From assembly GCA_046290575.1 (NCBI GenBank), contig JBKAGX010000008.1, positions 62,001-126,000 on the forward strand: 64,000 nucleotides of DNA, read 5' to 3'. This document shows, piece after piece, positions 45,364 to 54,500 of this stretch. Numbering within the stretch: the first letter of the stretch is position 1; each line of letters opens with the position of its first letter. Position numbers and translations under genes: made by a program. Source of the DNA: JANQQJ01 sp046290575 (GTDB taxonomy: Bacteria; Pseudomonadota; Alphaproteobacteria; SMXS01). The notes under the pieces are model-generated. The model was given only the letters and a program-made list of their open reading frames with translations, was not told the origin of the DNA and made no database searches.

Positions 45364-46563
45364 ATGTCTCTTATCACTCATCCCGGACTGCCGCATACAT
45401 CCGGCAACGAAATTCGCCCCACTGTCGCCAAGGATCTTGCTGCGGTAATCCGGATGCCTGCGCGCAGCAAGGCTGACCAGGCAAACACCGCGATCGTCTA
45501 TTGTGAAGGCAATTTTGGCGCGCCCGATGGAAAGACGGCCAATGGTCTGATCCGGCATTCGGAGAAGTATAAAATACTCTCGGTCATCGACAGCCAGAAG
45601 ACAGGGCAGGACAGCGGCGTTGTGCTGGGAGACGCGCCCAATGCCATCCCCATCTGTCGCGATCTGGCCGACGCCATAGCGCAGGCTGGCGATATGCCCG
45701 GCTATTTCATTTTCGGCGTGGCACCGCTAAGCGGCATGTTGTCCCCGCACGAGCGCGGCGTCGTACTCGACGCCATCGCCCTGGGGATGAACATCGTCAA
45801 TGGCCTGCATGAATTCCTCAACGATGACCCGGAATTCGCGGCAGCGAGCGCCGCGAGCAAGGTGACGATCCTTGACGTGCGAAAGCCTCGCGCCAAGAAG
45901 GATCTGCGGATGTTCAGTGGACGGATCGCCGAGGTGACCTGCCCGCGTATTGCCGTACTCGGCACCGACGGCGCGATCGGCAAGCGCACCACCGCCACAA
46001 TCTTGACCCGCGCCCTCAATGACTATGGCATCAAAGCGGTGATGGTCGGCACAGGCCAGACCGGTCTGATCCAGGGTGCGCGCTATGGCATTGCGCTTGA
46101 CGCCATTCCGTCGCAGTTCTGTTCCGGCGAGATGGAAGCGACCGTCGTCGCCGCGTTTGAAGGCGAGAACCCCGATGTCATCATCGTCGAAGGGCAGGGC
46201 GCCCTGAGCCATCCGGCCTACCTGACCTCGACCTTCATTTTACGGGGCAGCCGCCCTGACGGCGTCGTGCTGCAGCATGCACCGGGACGAACAAATCTCG
46301 GCGATTTCTCGCAGATGCCGATGCCAAACCCTGCCAGAGAGATCAATCTCATCGAGACGTTTGCCGACACAAAGGTTATCGGTCTGACGATCAATCACGA
46401 GAACATGACCGATGCCGAAATCGGGTCCGCGATCAGCAACTATGAAAAAGAACTGGGAATTCCAGCAACCGATGCCCTGACACGGTCACCGGATGATCTG
46501 GTCGAGATGGTTCTGGCGTCCTTTCCGAAACTCCGGAAGGAGCTGCCCAGCAGCGTGCATTGA
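45364..46563 (+). CDS. DUF1611 family protein (DgcN-like)
   Basis: 399 residues from MSLITHPGLPH at 45364. Homologous in pattern to DUF1611 proteins, which include DgcN of D-glutamate metabolism: AIVYCEGNFGAPDGKTANGL, IAVLGTDGAIGKRTTATIL (P-loop-like), MVGTGQTGLIQGARYG and VIIVEGQGALSHPAY. The usual known partner of DgcN is an enolase-superfamily epimerase; here the next gene is instead a PLP racemase. Start of the downstream gene overlaps its stop (TTGA). Confidence 0.85.
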   Translation: MSLITHPGLPHTSGNEIRPTVAKDLAAVIRMPARSKADQANTAIVYCEGNFGAPDGKTANGLIRHSEKYKILSVIDSQKTGQDSGVVLGDAPNAIPICRDLADAIAQAGDMPGYFIFGVAPLSGMLSPHERGVVLDAIALGMNIVNGLHEFLNDDPEFAAASAASKVTILDVRKPRAKKDLRMFSGRIAEVTCPRIAVLGTDGAIGKRTTATILTRALNDYGIKAVMVGTGQTGLIQGARYGIALDAIPSQFCSGEMEATVVAAFEGENPDVIIVEGQGALSHPAYLTSTFILRGSRPDGVVLQHAPGRTNLGDFSQMPMPNPAREINLIETFADTKVIGLTINHENMTDAEIGSAISNYEKELGIPATDALTRSPDDLVEMVLASFPKLRKELPSSVH

Positions 46564-47651
46564 CCGCCCCTCGGCTGGAGATCGATCTCGGAAAAATCCG
46601 GCGCAATGCGAGTGTGCTTGTTAAACTGCTTAGCGGTCATGGAATCTCCGTCTCAGGGGTAACCAAAGCGGTTCTGGGCCTGCCGGACATTGCCAGAGCA
46701 TTATTGGATGCGGGGGTGAGTGGACTAGCGGATTCCCGCATCGAGAATATTCAGACCATGCGTGATGCGGCGGTCAATACCAGTATGACCCTCATCCGCT
46801 CGCCCATGATCAGCCAGGCGGCCCTGGTGGTCAGGCATGCCGACACAAGCCTGAACACGGAGCTTGATGTGATCTCGGAACTCTCCAAAGCCGCGCAGGC
46901 TATCGGACGCACCCACGGGATAGTGTTGATGGTCGAGCTGGGAGATCTGCGCGAAGGCATCATGCCTGCTGATCTGGAGACCGCTGTGCGCCGGACGCTT
47001 GTCTTTCCGAACATCGCGTTCAAAGGCATTGGCACCAACCTGGCGTGCCGCTGTGGTGTGGCCCCAGACGTGGCGAACATGGGAGAACTATCGGCGCTGG
47101 CGAATGCTATTGATGCGACCATCGGTCCCGTTGTCAGCGTCGTTTCCGGCGGGAATTCGAGTAATCTTGCCTGGATTCTGGCGGGTGCTGACACCGGGCG
47201 GATCAATAATCTTCGCCTCGGTGAAGCGATCCTGCTTGGCTGCGAACCGCTTTATCGCCAGCCGATCGAGGGGCTCCATACCGATGCGATTACGCTGGTC
47301 GCTGAAGTCATAGAGGCGAAGGTCAAACCATCACAGCCCTGGGGTGAGATTGGTGAAAGTGCTTTTGGTGCGGTCAGGCCGGCCACCAACAGCGGGGCGG
47401 TTTCCCAGGCGATCTTTGCCCTGGGTCAGATGGACACTGATCCCGATGGGCTTACCCCACCGCCCGGGATTGAGATCCTCGGGTCAAGCAGCGATCATCT
47501 TGTCGTTGATACCGGCAAGGACAGCCTGCCCGTCGGTGCCGAGGTTTCCTTCCAACTCAATTACAGCGCTATGGTCCGGGCCATGGCGTCGCCCTTCGTT
47601 GCCCGGCAGATCCAGCAGGCAAGCACATCGTTGAGGACTATGAATGGGTGA
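46560..47651 (+). CDS. PLP-dependent alanine/ornithine racemase-family enzyme
   Basis: 363 residues from TTG at 46560, overlapping the DUF1611 stop, which indicates translational coupling. Fold type III racemase: PRLEIDLGKIRRNASVL, the PLP lysine in SGVTKAVLGLPDIARAL, SVVSGGNSSNL and NLRLGEAILLGCEPL. It resembles the ornithine/YhfX-like racemase group rather than Alr. With DUF1611 it probably interconverts and then processes a D/L amino acid; the substrate is inference. Confidence 0.85.
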   Translation: MTAPRLEIDLGKIRRNASVLVKLLSGHGISVSGVTKAVLGLPDIARALLDAGVSGLADSRIENIQTMRDAAVNTSMTLIRSPMISQAALVVRHADTSLNTELDVISELSKAAQAIGRTHGIVLMVELGDLREGIMPADLETAVRRTLVFPNIAFKGIGTNLACRCGVAPDVANMGELSALANAIDATIGPVVSVVSGGNSSNLAWILAGADTGRINNLRLGEAILLGCEPLYRQPIEGLHTDAITLVAEVIEAKVKPSQPWGEIGESAFGAVRPATNSGAVSQAIFALGQMDTDPDGLTPPPGIEILGSSSDHLVVDTGKDSLPVGAEVSFQLNYSAMVRAMASPFVARQIQQASTSLRTMNG

Positions 47652-47744
47652 AGCGGTCGAAACCGGTCCCCCGGCTATTTTCGAGCCTCACCGGCAGCCA
47701 CATCCGCTGTCAAATCCGCCCCGGTCCTTCGCACGGCCATCGCC

Positions 47745-47763
47745 AAAAAAAGAGGGGCCCTCT
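47745..47763 (-). terminator. Displaced terminator of the tRNA-Ser gene
   Basis: In minus-strand direction, AGAGG-GCC-CCTCT is followed by TTTTTT. No gene ends here on that strand now. But the hairpin starts 15 bases past the tRNA 3'-end repeat at 47779-47793, just where the terminator of a tRNA-Ser transcript would have stood before the island inserted. The stem is short (5 bp), so confidence is moderate. Confidence 0.5.
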
Positions 47764-47778
47764 ACGAATCCCTTCTTC

Positions 47779-47793
47779 GTGGCGGATGGGGTG
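47779..47793. repeat. Distal attachment-site repeat (15 bp, tRNA-Ser 3' end)
   Basis: GTGGCGGATGGGGTG, identical to 61246-61260, the last 14 bases of tRNA-Ser including CCA plus one base. It marks the far end of the integrated island. Confidence 0.82.
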
Positions 47794-48046
47794 TCTGCCG
47801 ATAAAAGACATAAGCTACTGGAACATAAAAATAATATTTCAGGCGGAGAAAGTTAGCCCACATTTTGGCCCACAACGAAACCCAAATTTGATTGGATAAA
47901 CTGATCAAACGTCAGCGTCGAGTTCCTAGCAACAACGAGTGATGCAGGGTCGATTGATTACATTGTGCAAGCAAACCGGGAAAGCCAAAGTTCTTATAGG
48001 GGAACCGCAGACCATGATATTTAGTTCTACTCAGTCAGCTGCCTCT
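47794..48046. other. Left end of island, no gene seen
   Basis: AT-richer than the host side (for example GGAACATAAAAATAATATTTC at 47819-47839). Short open frames here cross the attachment repeat or lack ribosome-binding sites. It may contain recombinase arm sites, but I could not identify repeats that would show this. Confidence 0.35.
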
Positions 48047-48784
48047 CTATTTTGCAACCGAGTCGACCGTGCCGCTTTGCATGCACGATTCTTTCAACAT
48101 CGGCAGGGCTGGGTTAGCCCCGGTAAGATCGAACGAAGTTGTAACGGCCTCACCAGCATTCTTTAAAGTTAATGTTAGGGATGATGCGGCCCCCAGGCGC
48201 TGCAGTATGTCCGCCGCCCCATCACCGGAGGTAAAGACGCCGTTCCCTAGTGTTGTTAGTAGCCATGTCTCGCGATTCGACGAGTTGCCATCGATCTGGA
48301 ATTCGACCGATCTTTCGCGCTTCGCGCTCTTGGCAGCCGCCCATGTGGTCGCGTCTCGAGGCTGGTCATTCTCAGCAAGCGTTTCACCGGGGCTTTGGCC
48401 TTGCGCAGTAGCCGCCTCCATCTTTCGAGGGAAATAGGCGAGATAGGTATCGTCACCTGAGCAGATCGCCATCAAAACAGCCGCATCCGGGCTATCTGGT
48501 TTGTCCATCCGGGAGAAGTTGAATACAATCGCATGTCCGGCTTCATTTTTGCTAGGCCGCTCGTCTATCATTCCCCACCAACCCCGGAACGACGCGCCGG
48601 CTTCACCGAGATCGCGCGCATAGCCGGCACCGTAGTCGATCTCTGGAAATTCTGGATCTGCCCAGGGTGGGGACGCCTTGCCTGTAGTGGAAACAACGCC
48701 GATGCTTTCCTGCGCCAGCGTGGACGCGGACGACAAAACAGCTATGCCTGCAGCACATGTGAAGATGATGGTACGCGCGTTCAT
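48047..48784 (-). CDS. Exported protein, unknown (island cargo)
   Basis: 245 residues. A signal peptide ends near SASTLAQ. The mature part resembles in outline periplasmic proteins that compare a measured value with a threshold domain: AVLMAICSGDDTYLAYFPRK and, near the end, LTLTLKNAGEAVTTSFDLTG with a Cys pair (ICSG, ESCMQS), a pattern like T6SS-associated VasI-type proteins. I do not claim that function. Divergent from the next exported protein, 125 bp between starts. Confidence 0.65.
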   Translation of the reverse strand: MNARTIIFTCAAGIAVLSSASTLAQESIGVVSTTGKASPPWADPEFPEIDYGAGYARDLGEAGASFRGWWGMIDERPSKNEAGHAIVFNFSRMDKPDSPDAAVLMAICSGDDTYLAYFPRKMEAATAQGQSPGETLAENDQPRDATTWAAAKSAKRERSVEFQIDGNSSNRETWLLTTLGNGVFTSGDGAADILQRLGAASSLTLTLKNAGEAVTTSFDLTGANPALPMLKESCMQSGTVDSVAK

Positions 48785-48909
48785 TGATGCCGCCCCTTAT
48801 GTGCAGAAATGGTATACGTACTCTTAGTTGTAAAACCCTTAGCAGACTACCCGCTGTATGGTAGCCTAAAACCCATCCGTTATCGAGCAGAACGAGGAGG
48901 AAGGCGCTC

Positions 48910-50598
48910 GTGCTAGGGAAGTCGCTTGTGCTTATTGTGATCGTTGTAACCGCCATGCTTGTTGCTGGAAAAGAAGCAAGCGCCTGGGATCCTGTGAAAG
49001 ATCTGACCGGCAAGCCACTGCATGAACATGGCGAAAAAGCCGCTCGAGAGGTAGGGAACGCGCTCAAGGATACAGCGCGGGAAGCTGACAAACTTGGTCG
49101 AAAGACAATAAAGGAGATCGGTAACGCCGGTGAGGACCTTCGCATCCTGGTAGAAGAGGGGAAATGCGGTGGGGATGTCTGTGACGCGTTGGACGCAGCG
49201 GTCAAATTCACCGAATCAAACGTCATCGATGCTGGAAAGACATTGGAGAGGGCGGCAGAAAGAATACAGGAGGGCAAGTTAATAGATGCCTTATGGCATC
49301 TGGGTGTTGATCCGCTCAACGACACACAAGAGAACGCTGCAGAGGCTGCCGCGCGTAGTTCGGTTCTGCGTGCCGTAGGGCAAGTTGCAGCCGGCGCCTA
49401 TTTGGGGCCTGGTGGCGCAGCCGCTTACGCAGCGTGGCTGACTTATAATATGACGGACGGCGATCTGGAATTGGCACTCAAGGCCGGCGTTATTTCAGGC
49501 GCGACGGCTGTTGCTATGACATCGATCTCGAACGTCGAAGGTATCGACGCGATCAAGGGTGTTTCAATAGACGAGATTGCGCAGCGCGCCGTGCTCTCGG
49601 GCGCTGTTGCCGGTATGGCGGTTGCGGCCTCCGGCGGTGATCAAGCTGCCATCCAGAATGCAATTACCGCAGGTATAACAATGTCCGTGATTCGTGATGG
49701 TTACAAGGAGCTCACAACGACAAATCTTGAGGACAACCTTAAGGCGTCTACTGGAGAGCCCTACTGCCTCGGGGCGACACCGGTCGCAGATGGAGGAAAG
49801 ATTCTCCCTTGTCTTCCTCCCGACGGCGCCTACCAGCGTAACGCCGACGGCAGCATTAAGTACCGTTTTGGGAAGCCCGAGATTGACGTAACTAAGCTCG
49901 ATGCTCTGCGACCTCATGTCGGCATGTTCGCGACCACTGGTGATGACTCCGGTGTAATCACGGAGTCTACAAGTACAATGCAGGCAATCTCTAAGATTCC
50001 AGGCATGAACGCCATGGCAGTCGGACATGATGTCATCGACAGCAGGTTTAACACGATCGCGGACATCCCATTCGCGCAGAACACCATGATGAGGCTCGAG
50101 TTAGTTACTCGGGTCGCAACGATTGCACCGACCATCGCTCTCACTTACGAGGGCGCAGGCTACCGCGTTCATGAAATGATCAGGAATGAAGCCGTTCGAT
50201 CACGGGAAGCGCGCCTTGATAATGAGGGGGACATTAAGGAGCCACAAAACACCGTGCCAGTTTCAGAAGGCGGAACATCAGCCGGCAACCTGAACGGTGA
50301 AACAGCTTATGAGATTCGCAATATGGTCTGCAAAGGTGACGGTATCGGCAACGCTGACCTCATGGAGATCCACCTTGATCCCGCGAGCGTCGAAGAAGGT
50401 GGTCGGACATGCACTATCTACCGGGCCTACGCGTCGGGCTGGCGCCATATCTGGCATGCACACAACGAGACCGCATCGTGCGTCCGCCAGTTCAATCGGA
50501 TGGCTACACGCTCCCTGAGACGTGGCATGCGTTGTTTTTTCAGCGTTGGCTTGCGCTATGGCGAACCGGCTTCGATCGACGTTGTTACAGGCCATTGA
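48910..50598 (+). CDS. Large exported protein with Ala/Gly-rich core, unknown (island cargo)
   Basis: 562 residues from GTG with GAGGAGG upstream. A signal sequence ends near KEASA; then an amphipathic Lys/Glu helical segment (EHGEKAAREVGNALKDTARE), a hydrophobic Ala/Gly-rich core (VGQVAAGAYLGPGGAAAYAAW and VLSGAVAGMAVAASGG) and a C-terminal domain with spaced Cys (MVCKGDG, RTCTIYRA, ASCVRQF, MRCFF). A membrane-inserting or toxin-like role is possible but unproven. The last ~30 residues could be altered by a late frameshift. Only plus-strand gene of the island. Confidence 0.65.
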   Translation: MLGKSLVLIVIVVTAMLVAGKEASAWDPVKDLTGKPLHEHGEKAAREVGNALKDTAREADKLGRKTIKEIGNAGEDLRILVEEGKCGGDVCDALDAAVKFTESNVIDAGKTLERAAERIQEGKLIDALWHLGVDPLNDTQENAAEAAARSSVLRAVGQVAAGAYLGPGGAAAYAAWLTYNMTDGDLELALKAGVISGATAVAMTSISNVEGIDAIKGVSIDEIAQRAVLSGAVAGMAVAASGGDQAAIQNAITAGITMSVIRDGYKELTTTNLEDNLKASTGEPYCLGATPVADGGKILPCLPPDGAYQRNADGSIKYRFGKPEIDVTKLDALRPHVGMFATTGDDSGVITESTSTMQAISKIPGMNAMAVGHDVIDSRFNTIADIPFAQNTMMRLELVTRVATIAPTIALTYEGAGYRVHEMIRNEAVRSREARLDNEGDIKEPQNTVPVSEGGTSAGNLNGETAYEIRNMVCKGDGIGNADLMEIHLDPASVEEGGRTCTIYRAYASGWRHIWHAHNETASCVRQFNRMATRSLRRGMRCFFSVGLRYGEPASIDVVTGH

Positions 50599-50923
50599 CG
50601 GCCGTGTGTGATTGATCTTCACCGACTAGGACTTAGTGGTCGGGCCTAGACACGATACGAAAGCCGAGATCACTTGATCTTCTGCGCAATCTAAGATGCG
50701 CTCGATGCCAGCCTCGCTTGAATACTTTTGAACAGATACGCCGTTTGTGGCTCCTCGCAATCCGTCGCTCCAAACGTCTATGTGGCGCATGCGAACAATA
50801 TCACCGTAGCTTCTTAGGATTCCTTCGAGATCACAAGATCACAAAGGTCAGGCAGGCTGAACGCTTACTGTGTACTATGCCTATTCGCCTCACATTATGG
50901 AACGGTCATAAGAGATACTGACA
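50599..50923. other. 325-bp gap, no gene seen
   Basis: Lies between two convergent genes. It contains only short frames without ribosome-binding sites and no clear hairpin with a T-run. Confidence 0.4.
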
Positions 50924-51547
50924 CTAGTTGTCCTGTGGGTCCCAATGCAGGGCGATTGCTTTATGGCGAACGTTAAAGTCTAAGCCTGATGAAACGTGTT
51001 TATGGGTTGAACAAAACACAAGCTGGTTCCCACAGTCGGTTTCCTGGGTTGTTACCTCGGGATTTCGCGCCTGCAGTTCTTTACGCCACTTTTCAAGCAT
51101 GGCCGCGGCATCGGTAACATAACAATAGATCAGGACGTCGCCGTGGTCTTGTCCCTTTACTCCTGTGGAGTAACGCGTTGACAGTTGTTGGAAGCCCTTA
51201 TCCAGCCAGCCATAAGCACTGTGTTTTTTGGCTTCGGCCAACCAAAGAAATAGATCCTTGCCCTCGATTGAGAGATCGCAATGTCCTCCTACGTCCTTGT
51301 CATGGGCGGCAGGAAAGCCAGCCATAATAAGCATTTCACAGATCTGGAGCGAAATCTGGTCTTCGCTCAGTCCTTGTTTTTCGTGCTTATGTTTTTCAAG
51401 TAGGTTGCAGGCGAAATCGACTGCCTTCTGAACCGCCGCAAGGCGGGCATCATTGTCTTGGGCAACTGCGAACTCTAGCGTCGCACCAAAGGGAGTACCG
51501 TCAAATTCTAGCCGTAGATCGGCCACGGTTTGTTCGGGCGCATTCAT
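50924..51547 (-). CDS. PD-(D/E)xK nuclease-like accessory protein
   Basis: 207 residues. A PD-(D/E)xK signature is visible: D91 in GGHCDLSIEGKD and, 13 residues on, E105-A-K107 in LWLAEAKKHS, followed by the helix WLDKGFQQLSTRY. An upstream acidic residue (E71 in EMLIMAGFP) fits the fold. Begins 6 bp after the stop of the Type ISP-like enzyme, so it is almost certainly co-expressed. It may be an extra restriction nuclease or a specificity or regulatory subunit; activity is inferred only. Confidence 0.75.
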   Translation of the reverse strand: MNAPEQTVADLRLEFDGTPFGATLEFAVAQDNDARLAAVQKAVDFACNLLEKHKHEKQGLSEDQISLQICEMLIMAGFPAAHDKDVGGHCDLSIEGKDLFLWLAEAKKHSAYGWLDKGFQQLSTRYSTGVKGQDHGDVLIYCYVTDAAAMLEKWRKELQARNPEVTTQETDCGNQLVFCSTHKHVSSGLDFNVRHKAIALHWDPQDN

Positions 51548-51553
51548 CGACCG

Positions 51554-54500
51554 TTAGCTCCCAAAGAGCTCTGTCGCCATTTCAAATATAGGGACAACCC
51601 GCTGAGACGCCTTGTCATGTATCTGATTTGTTAGCCGATCAATAAATTCATCCTGGTTAAGGACACGCTGGAATTCTTCGGGGGTGAGTACGAGGCGCGA
51701 GCCAGTCTCGCCGACCAGTTCTCCGCTCGAATTTAGAACGGCGAATTTTGATTGAGTAAGAATCGCAAGAGCCGTAATTATCTCACCATCAGACCTTGGC
51801 GCATCCAGCATTGCCTGAATATCACTAATTCGCAGCATTTCACCTTGCGCAATTGCGCGCATATTGAACGCGTCAATAATTTCGAGAGCTGACAAGGATG
51901 CCGGAGCATTTCCCCAGACTTCCCTAATGCCATTCTTGATCTCGTCTACGGAACCTATCGGTCCGGCCTCGCTGTTCGCTGTCACAATATCAAGGTCAGG
52001 AAGGGCCTTCACAATTTTCATGGTTTCAAGCGAGACGGTGATGACTCTCTGGAACAGTTCCAGAGGGTATTTCGGGTTCCCCATGGTTTCATTGGCGTAG
52101 TCGTTAGCGTCGTTGACGATGCCGCTGGCCTTGTCGGTTTTGACCACTTGTCTTTCGATCACCCATTCCAACGCAGGCTTGCCATTCACCACGTAGTCGT
52201 AGGCCTCCAGTGGGATGTTCTGCATGGTGATGTTTTCGTTGTAGATGACTGTGGTCTTGTCCTTTTCCTTGCCCTTCCCACCGAATTTCATCTTCTTGAC
52301 ACGGTAGAACTTGACGGGGTCGTCCTGCGCCTCCGGGATCAATCGGTGATCGCCCTCCTTGAACGTGACCAAAGCGGGTTCAACCGTTTCGAAATTTACA
52401 TGCAGGTCTCCCAGCGCGCGTCCAGCATCTCGGAAGGCGGCAAAGTCCTCAAATCTCTTCACCGCTGGAATACGGGGAAGTTGTTTGGCCAGGTTGTTCT
52501 TGAATCGCTCGCGGTATTCGGGCGAATGCAACAGGCCGTAGATGTAGTAGAATAGGTCTTCTTTGCTAATCGCTTCATCTGGATAGGCCGACTGAAAACG
52601 GGCGAGGCCATTGTCCGTAATAGCGTCTCGTCTAGTCAGTTTTGGCTCTTCTACATCCCCGGCAAACAGGCCGTCGTCGGGTGCGGTTTCTTCATAAAGG
52701 TAGAGGGGGAAACACTGAGTATTATGATACGGTTGGAGAGACACCGGTAGGCCCACCATCAAGGGCGAGAAATCGGCCGCTGCACCGTTTCCTGGAACTA
52801 TTATAACCCTGTTTTTTCCACCTTTTGGTGGGAAGGCATGCTTCATGAGAGTGACCAAGTCGCTGATCTCAAGAAGGATGTTGAGCGACTGTTTGAAGAA
52901 TGGCCTGTAAATGCTGGTAAGGCATTTAACGTTAGACGGATCCAAGCTTACATTCCGGCCAAGTTTCTGGCGGGCGATGCGGTTCCAACTTATTTTCTGA
53001 GGATCACTGTCAACGAATTTGGTAACATCAGCTTCGGTTCCATCCGCAACGTATCTCTGCCTTTCGCGTTCGTAGAATTCTACCATTCGTGTGGCATTTG
53101 CCAATCCGACCGCCTCTGACGAATTGAAGCACCATACATCGCGCCCGGTCTTTATGCCGTTGTAGTAGCCATCAAATATCGCATCCACATTGCCATTGGA
53201 CTTGTCACCCAAAGCGGGGAACTGATCGAAACTTGGATCAACTTGATCCAGCCAATCGTTTTGGATGTCGGGTACGATCCGTCGCCACCCCTTAACCCCA
53301 GTAATGCCGTTGATGGAGCCAAAGTCGCGGATAATCGCTAGTTTCTGTTTTTGATCGAGGTAGTCGCCGATGTCATGGAAGTGGATACGTCCGCGCTCAG
53401 TGGCCTCAGGGTTTTTCACCAGCACCGAAATTGCGATTGGAGCGCGACTGCCCGATCCAAAAATCTTGCCACCCTCCTTGCGGGAGAGCTCGCCTGATGT
53501 TCGTTGGTTGCCGCGAAGGTGGAACACGTACAAGTCACTGAACTCTTCGGCCAAGCACTTGCGCAAACCATCGGTTGCGTTGCCGTCTACCCAACCTGCA
53601 TTGGTCACGTATGCCATGACTCCCGCATCGCCAATCCGGTCTGAGGCCCAGCGGATCGCACGTATGTAACTGTCATAGAGCGAGTTCTTTAGGGTCGCCG
53701 TTGAGTACGCGGCATAAGTGTCGCGGATCGCGGCATCCAGTTGTGAATATGAGATATTCGCCGCGTTATCGTTCGCACTGGTCTGCCCTGCCGAATACGG
53801 TGGATTCCCAATAATCACCCGAATATCCAGCGCCTTTTGTTTGGTCCGACGTTCCGAGTTATCAGGCAACAGGTTCGCAACCATGTCGCGCTCTTGCTCG
53901 TACATTTGGAAGGTGTCGGTCAGCAGGATGCCGGTGAATGGGTGATAGAGCGCATCCTCTCGCAACTCGCCCTGAACCAACTCGTGATACACGGTCTCGA
54001 TGTTAATTGCGGCGATGTAGTAGGCCAGCAGCACGATCTCGTTGGCGTGAATCTCGTGTTTGTACTTATGCTCCAACTTCTCGGGCGCGATCAGACCGGA
54101 TTGCAGAAGCCGGGTGATGAAGGTGCCGGTGCCGGTGAAGGGATCAAGGATATGGACGCCCTTGGAGCCGAGCGTCTGCCCGAACTGGGCCGTCAGCACG
54201 TCATTTACCGAGTGGATGATGAAATCCACCACCTCAACAGGGGTGTAGACGATGCCAAGGCGCTGGGTCAGTACCGGAAAGGCGTTACGGAAGAACCGGT
54301 CATACAGTTCTGTGATCAGCGTCTGGCGACCTTGCGCCGTAATCACGCCCTCGGCACGGCGCTCTACGCTGGCGTAGAATTTTCTCAGGCTTTCTGACTC
54401 CTTGGCCAGATTGTGCTCATGCAACTGCCCAAGCACGATTTCCATCGCACGGGAAACCGGGTTCTCTTTGGTGAACCTGCTGTCCTTGAAAAGCGCGTCA

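Noticed and set aside
47644..47856. 70-residue frame overlapping the end of the racemase gene
   Set aside because: It crosses the attachment repeat and the terminator hairpin, and its composition (Pro/Ser/Lys) is not protein-like; probably non-coding.
50718..50921. 67-residue frame in the gap after the exported protein
   Set aside because: No ribosome-binding site, odd Arg/Cys composition and no family resemblance.
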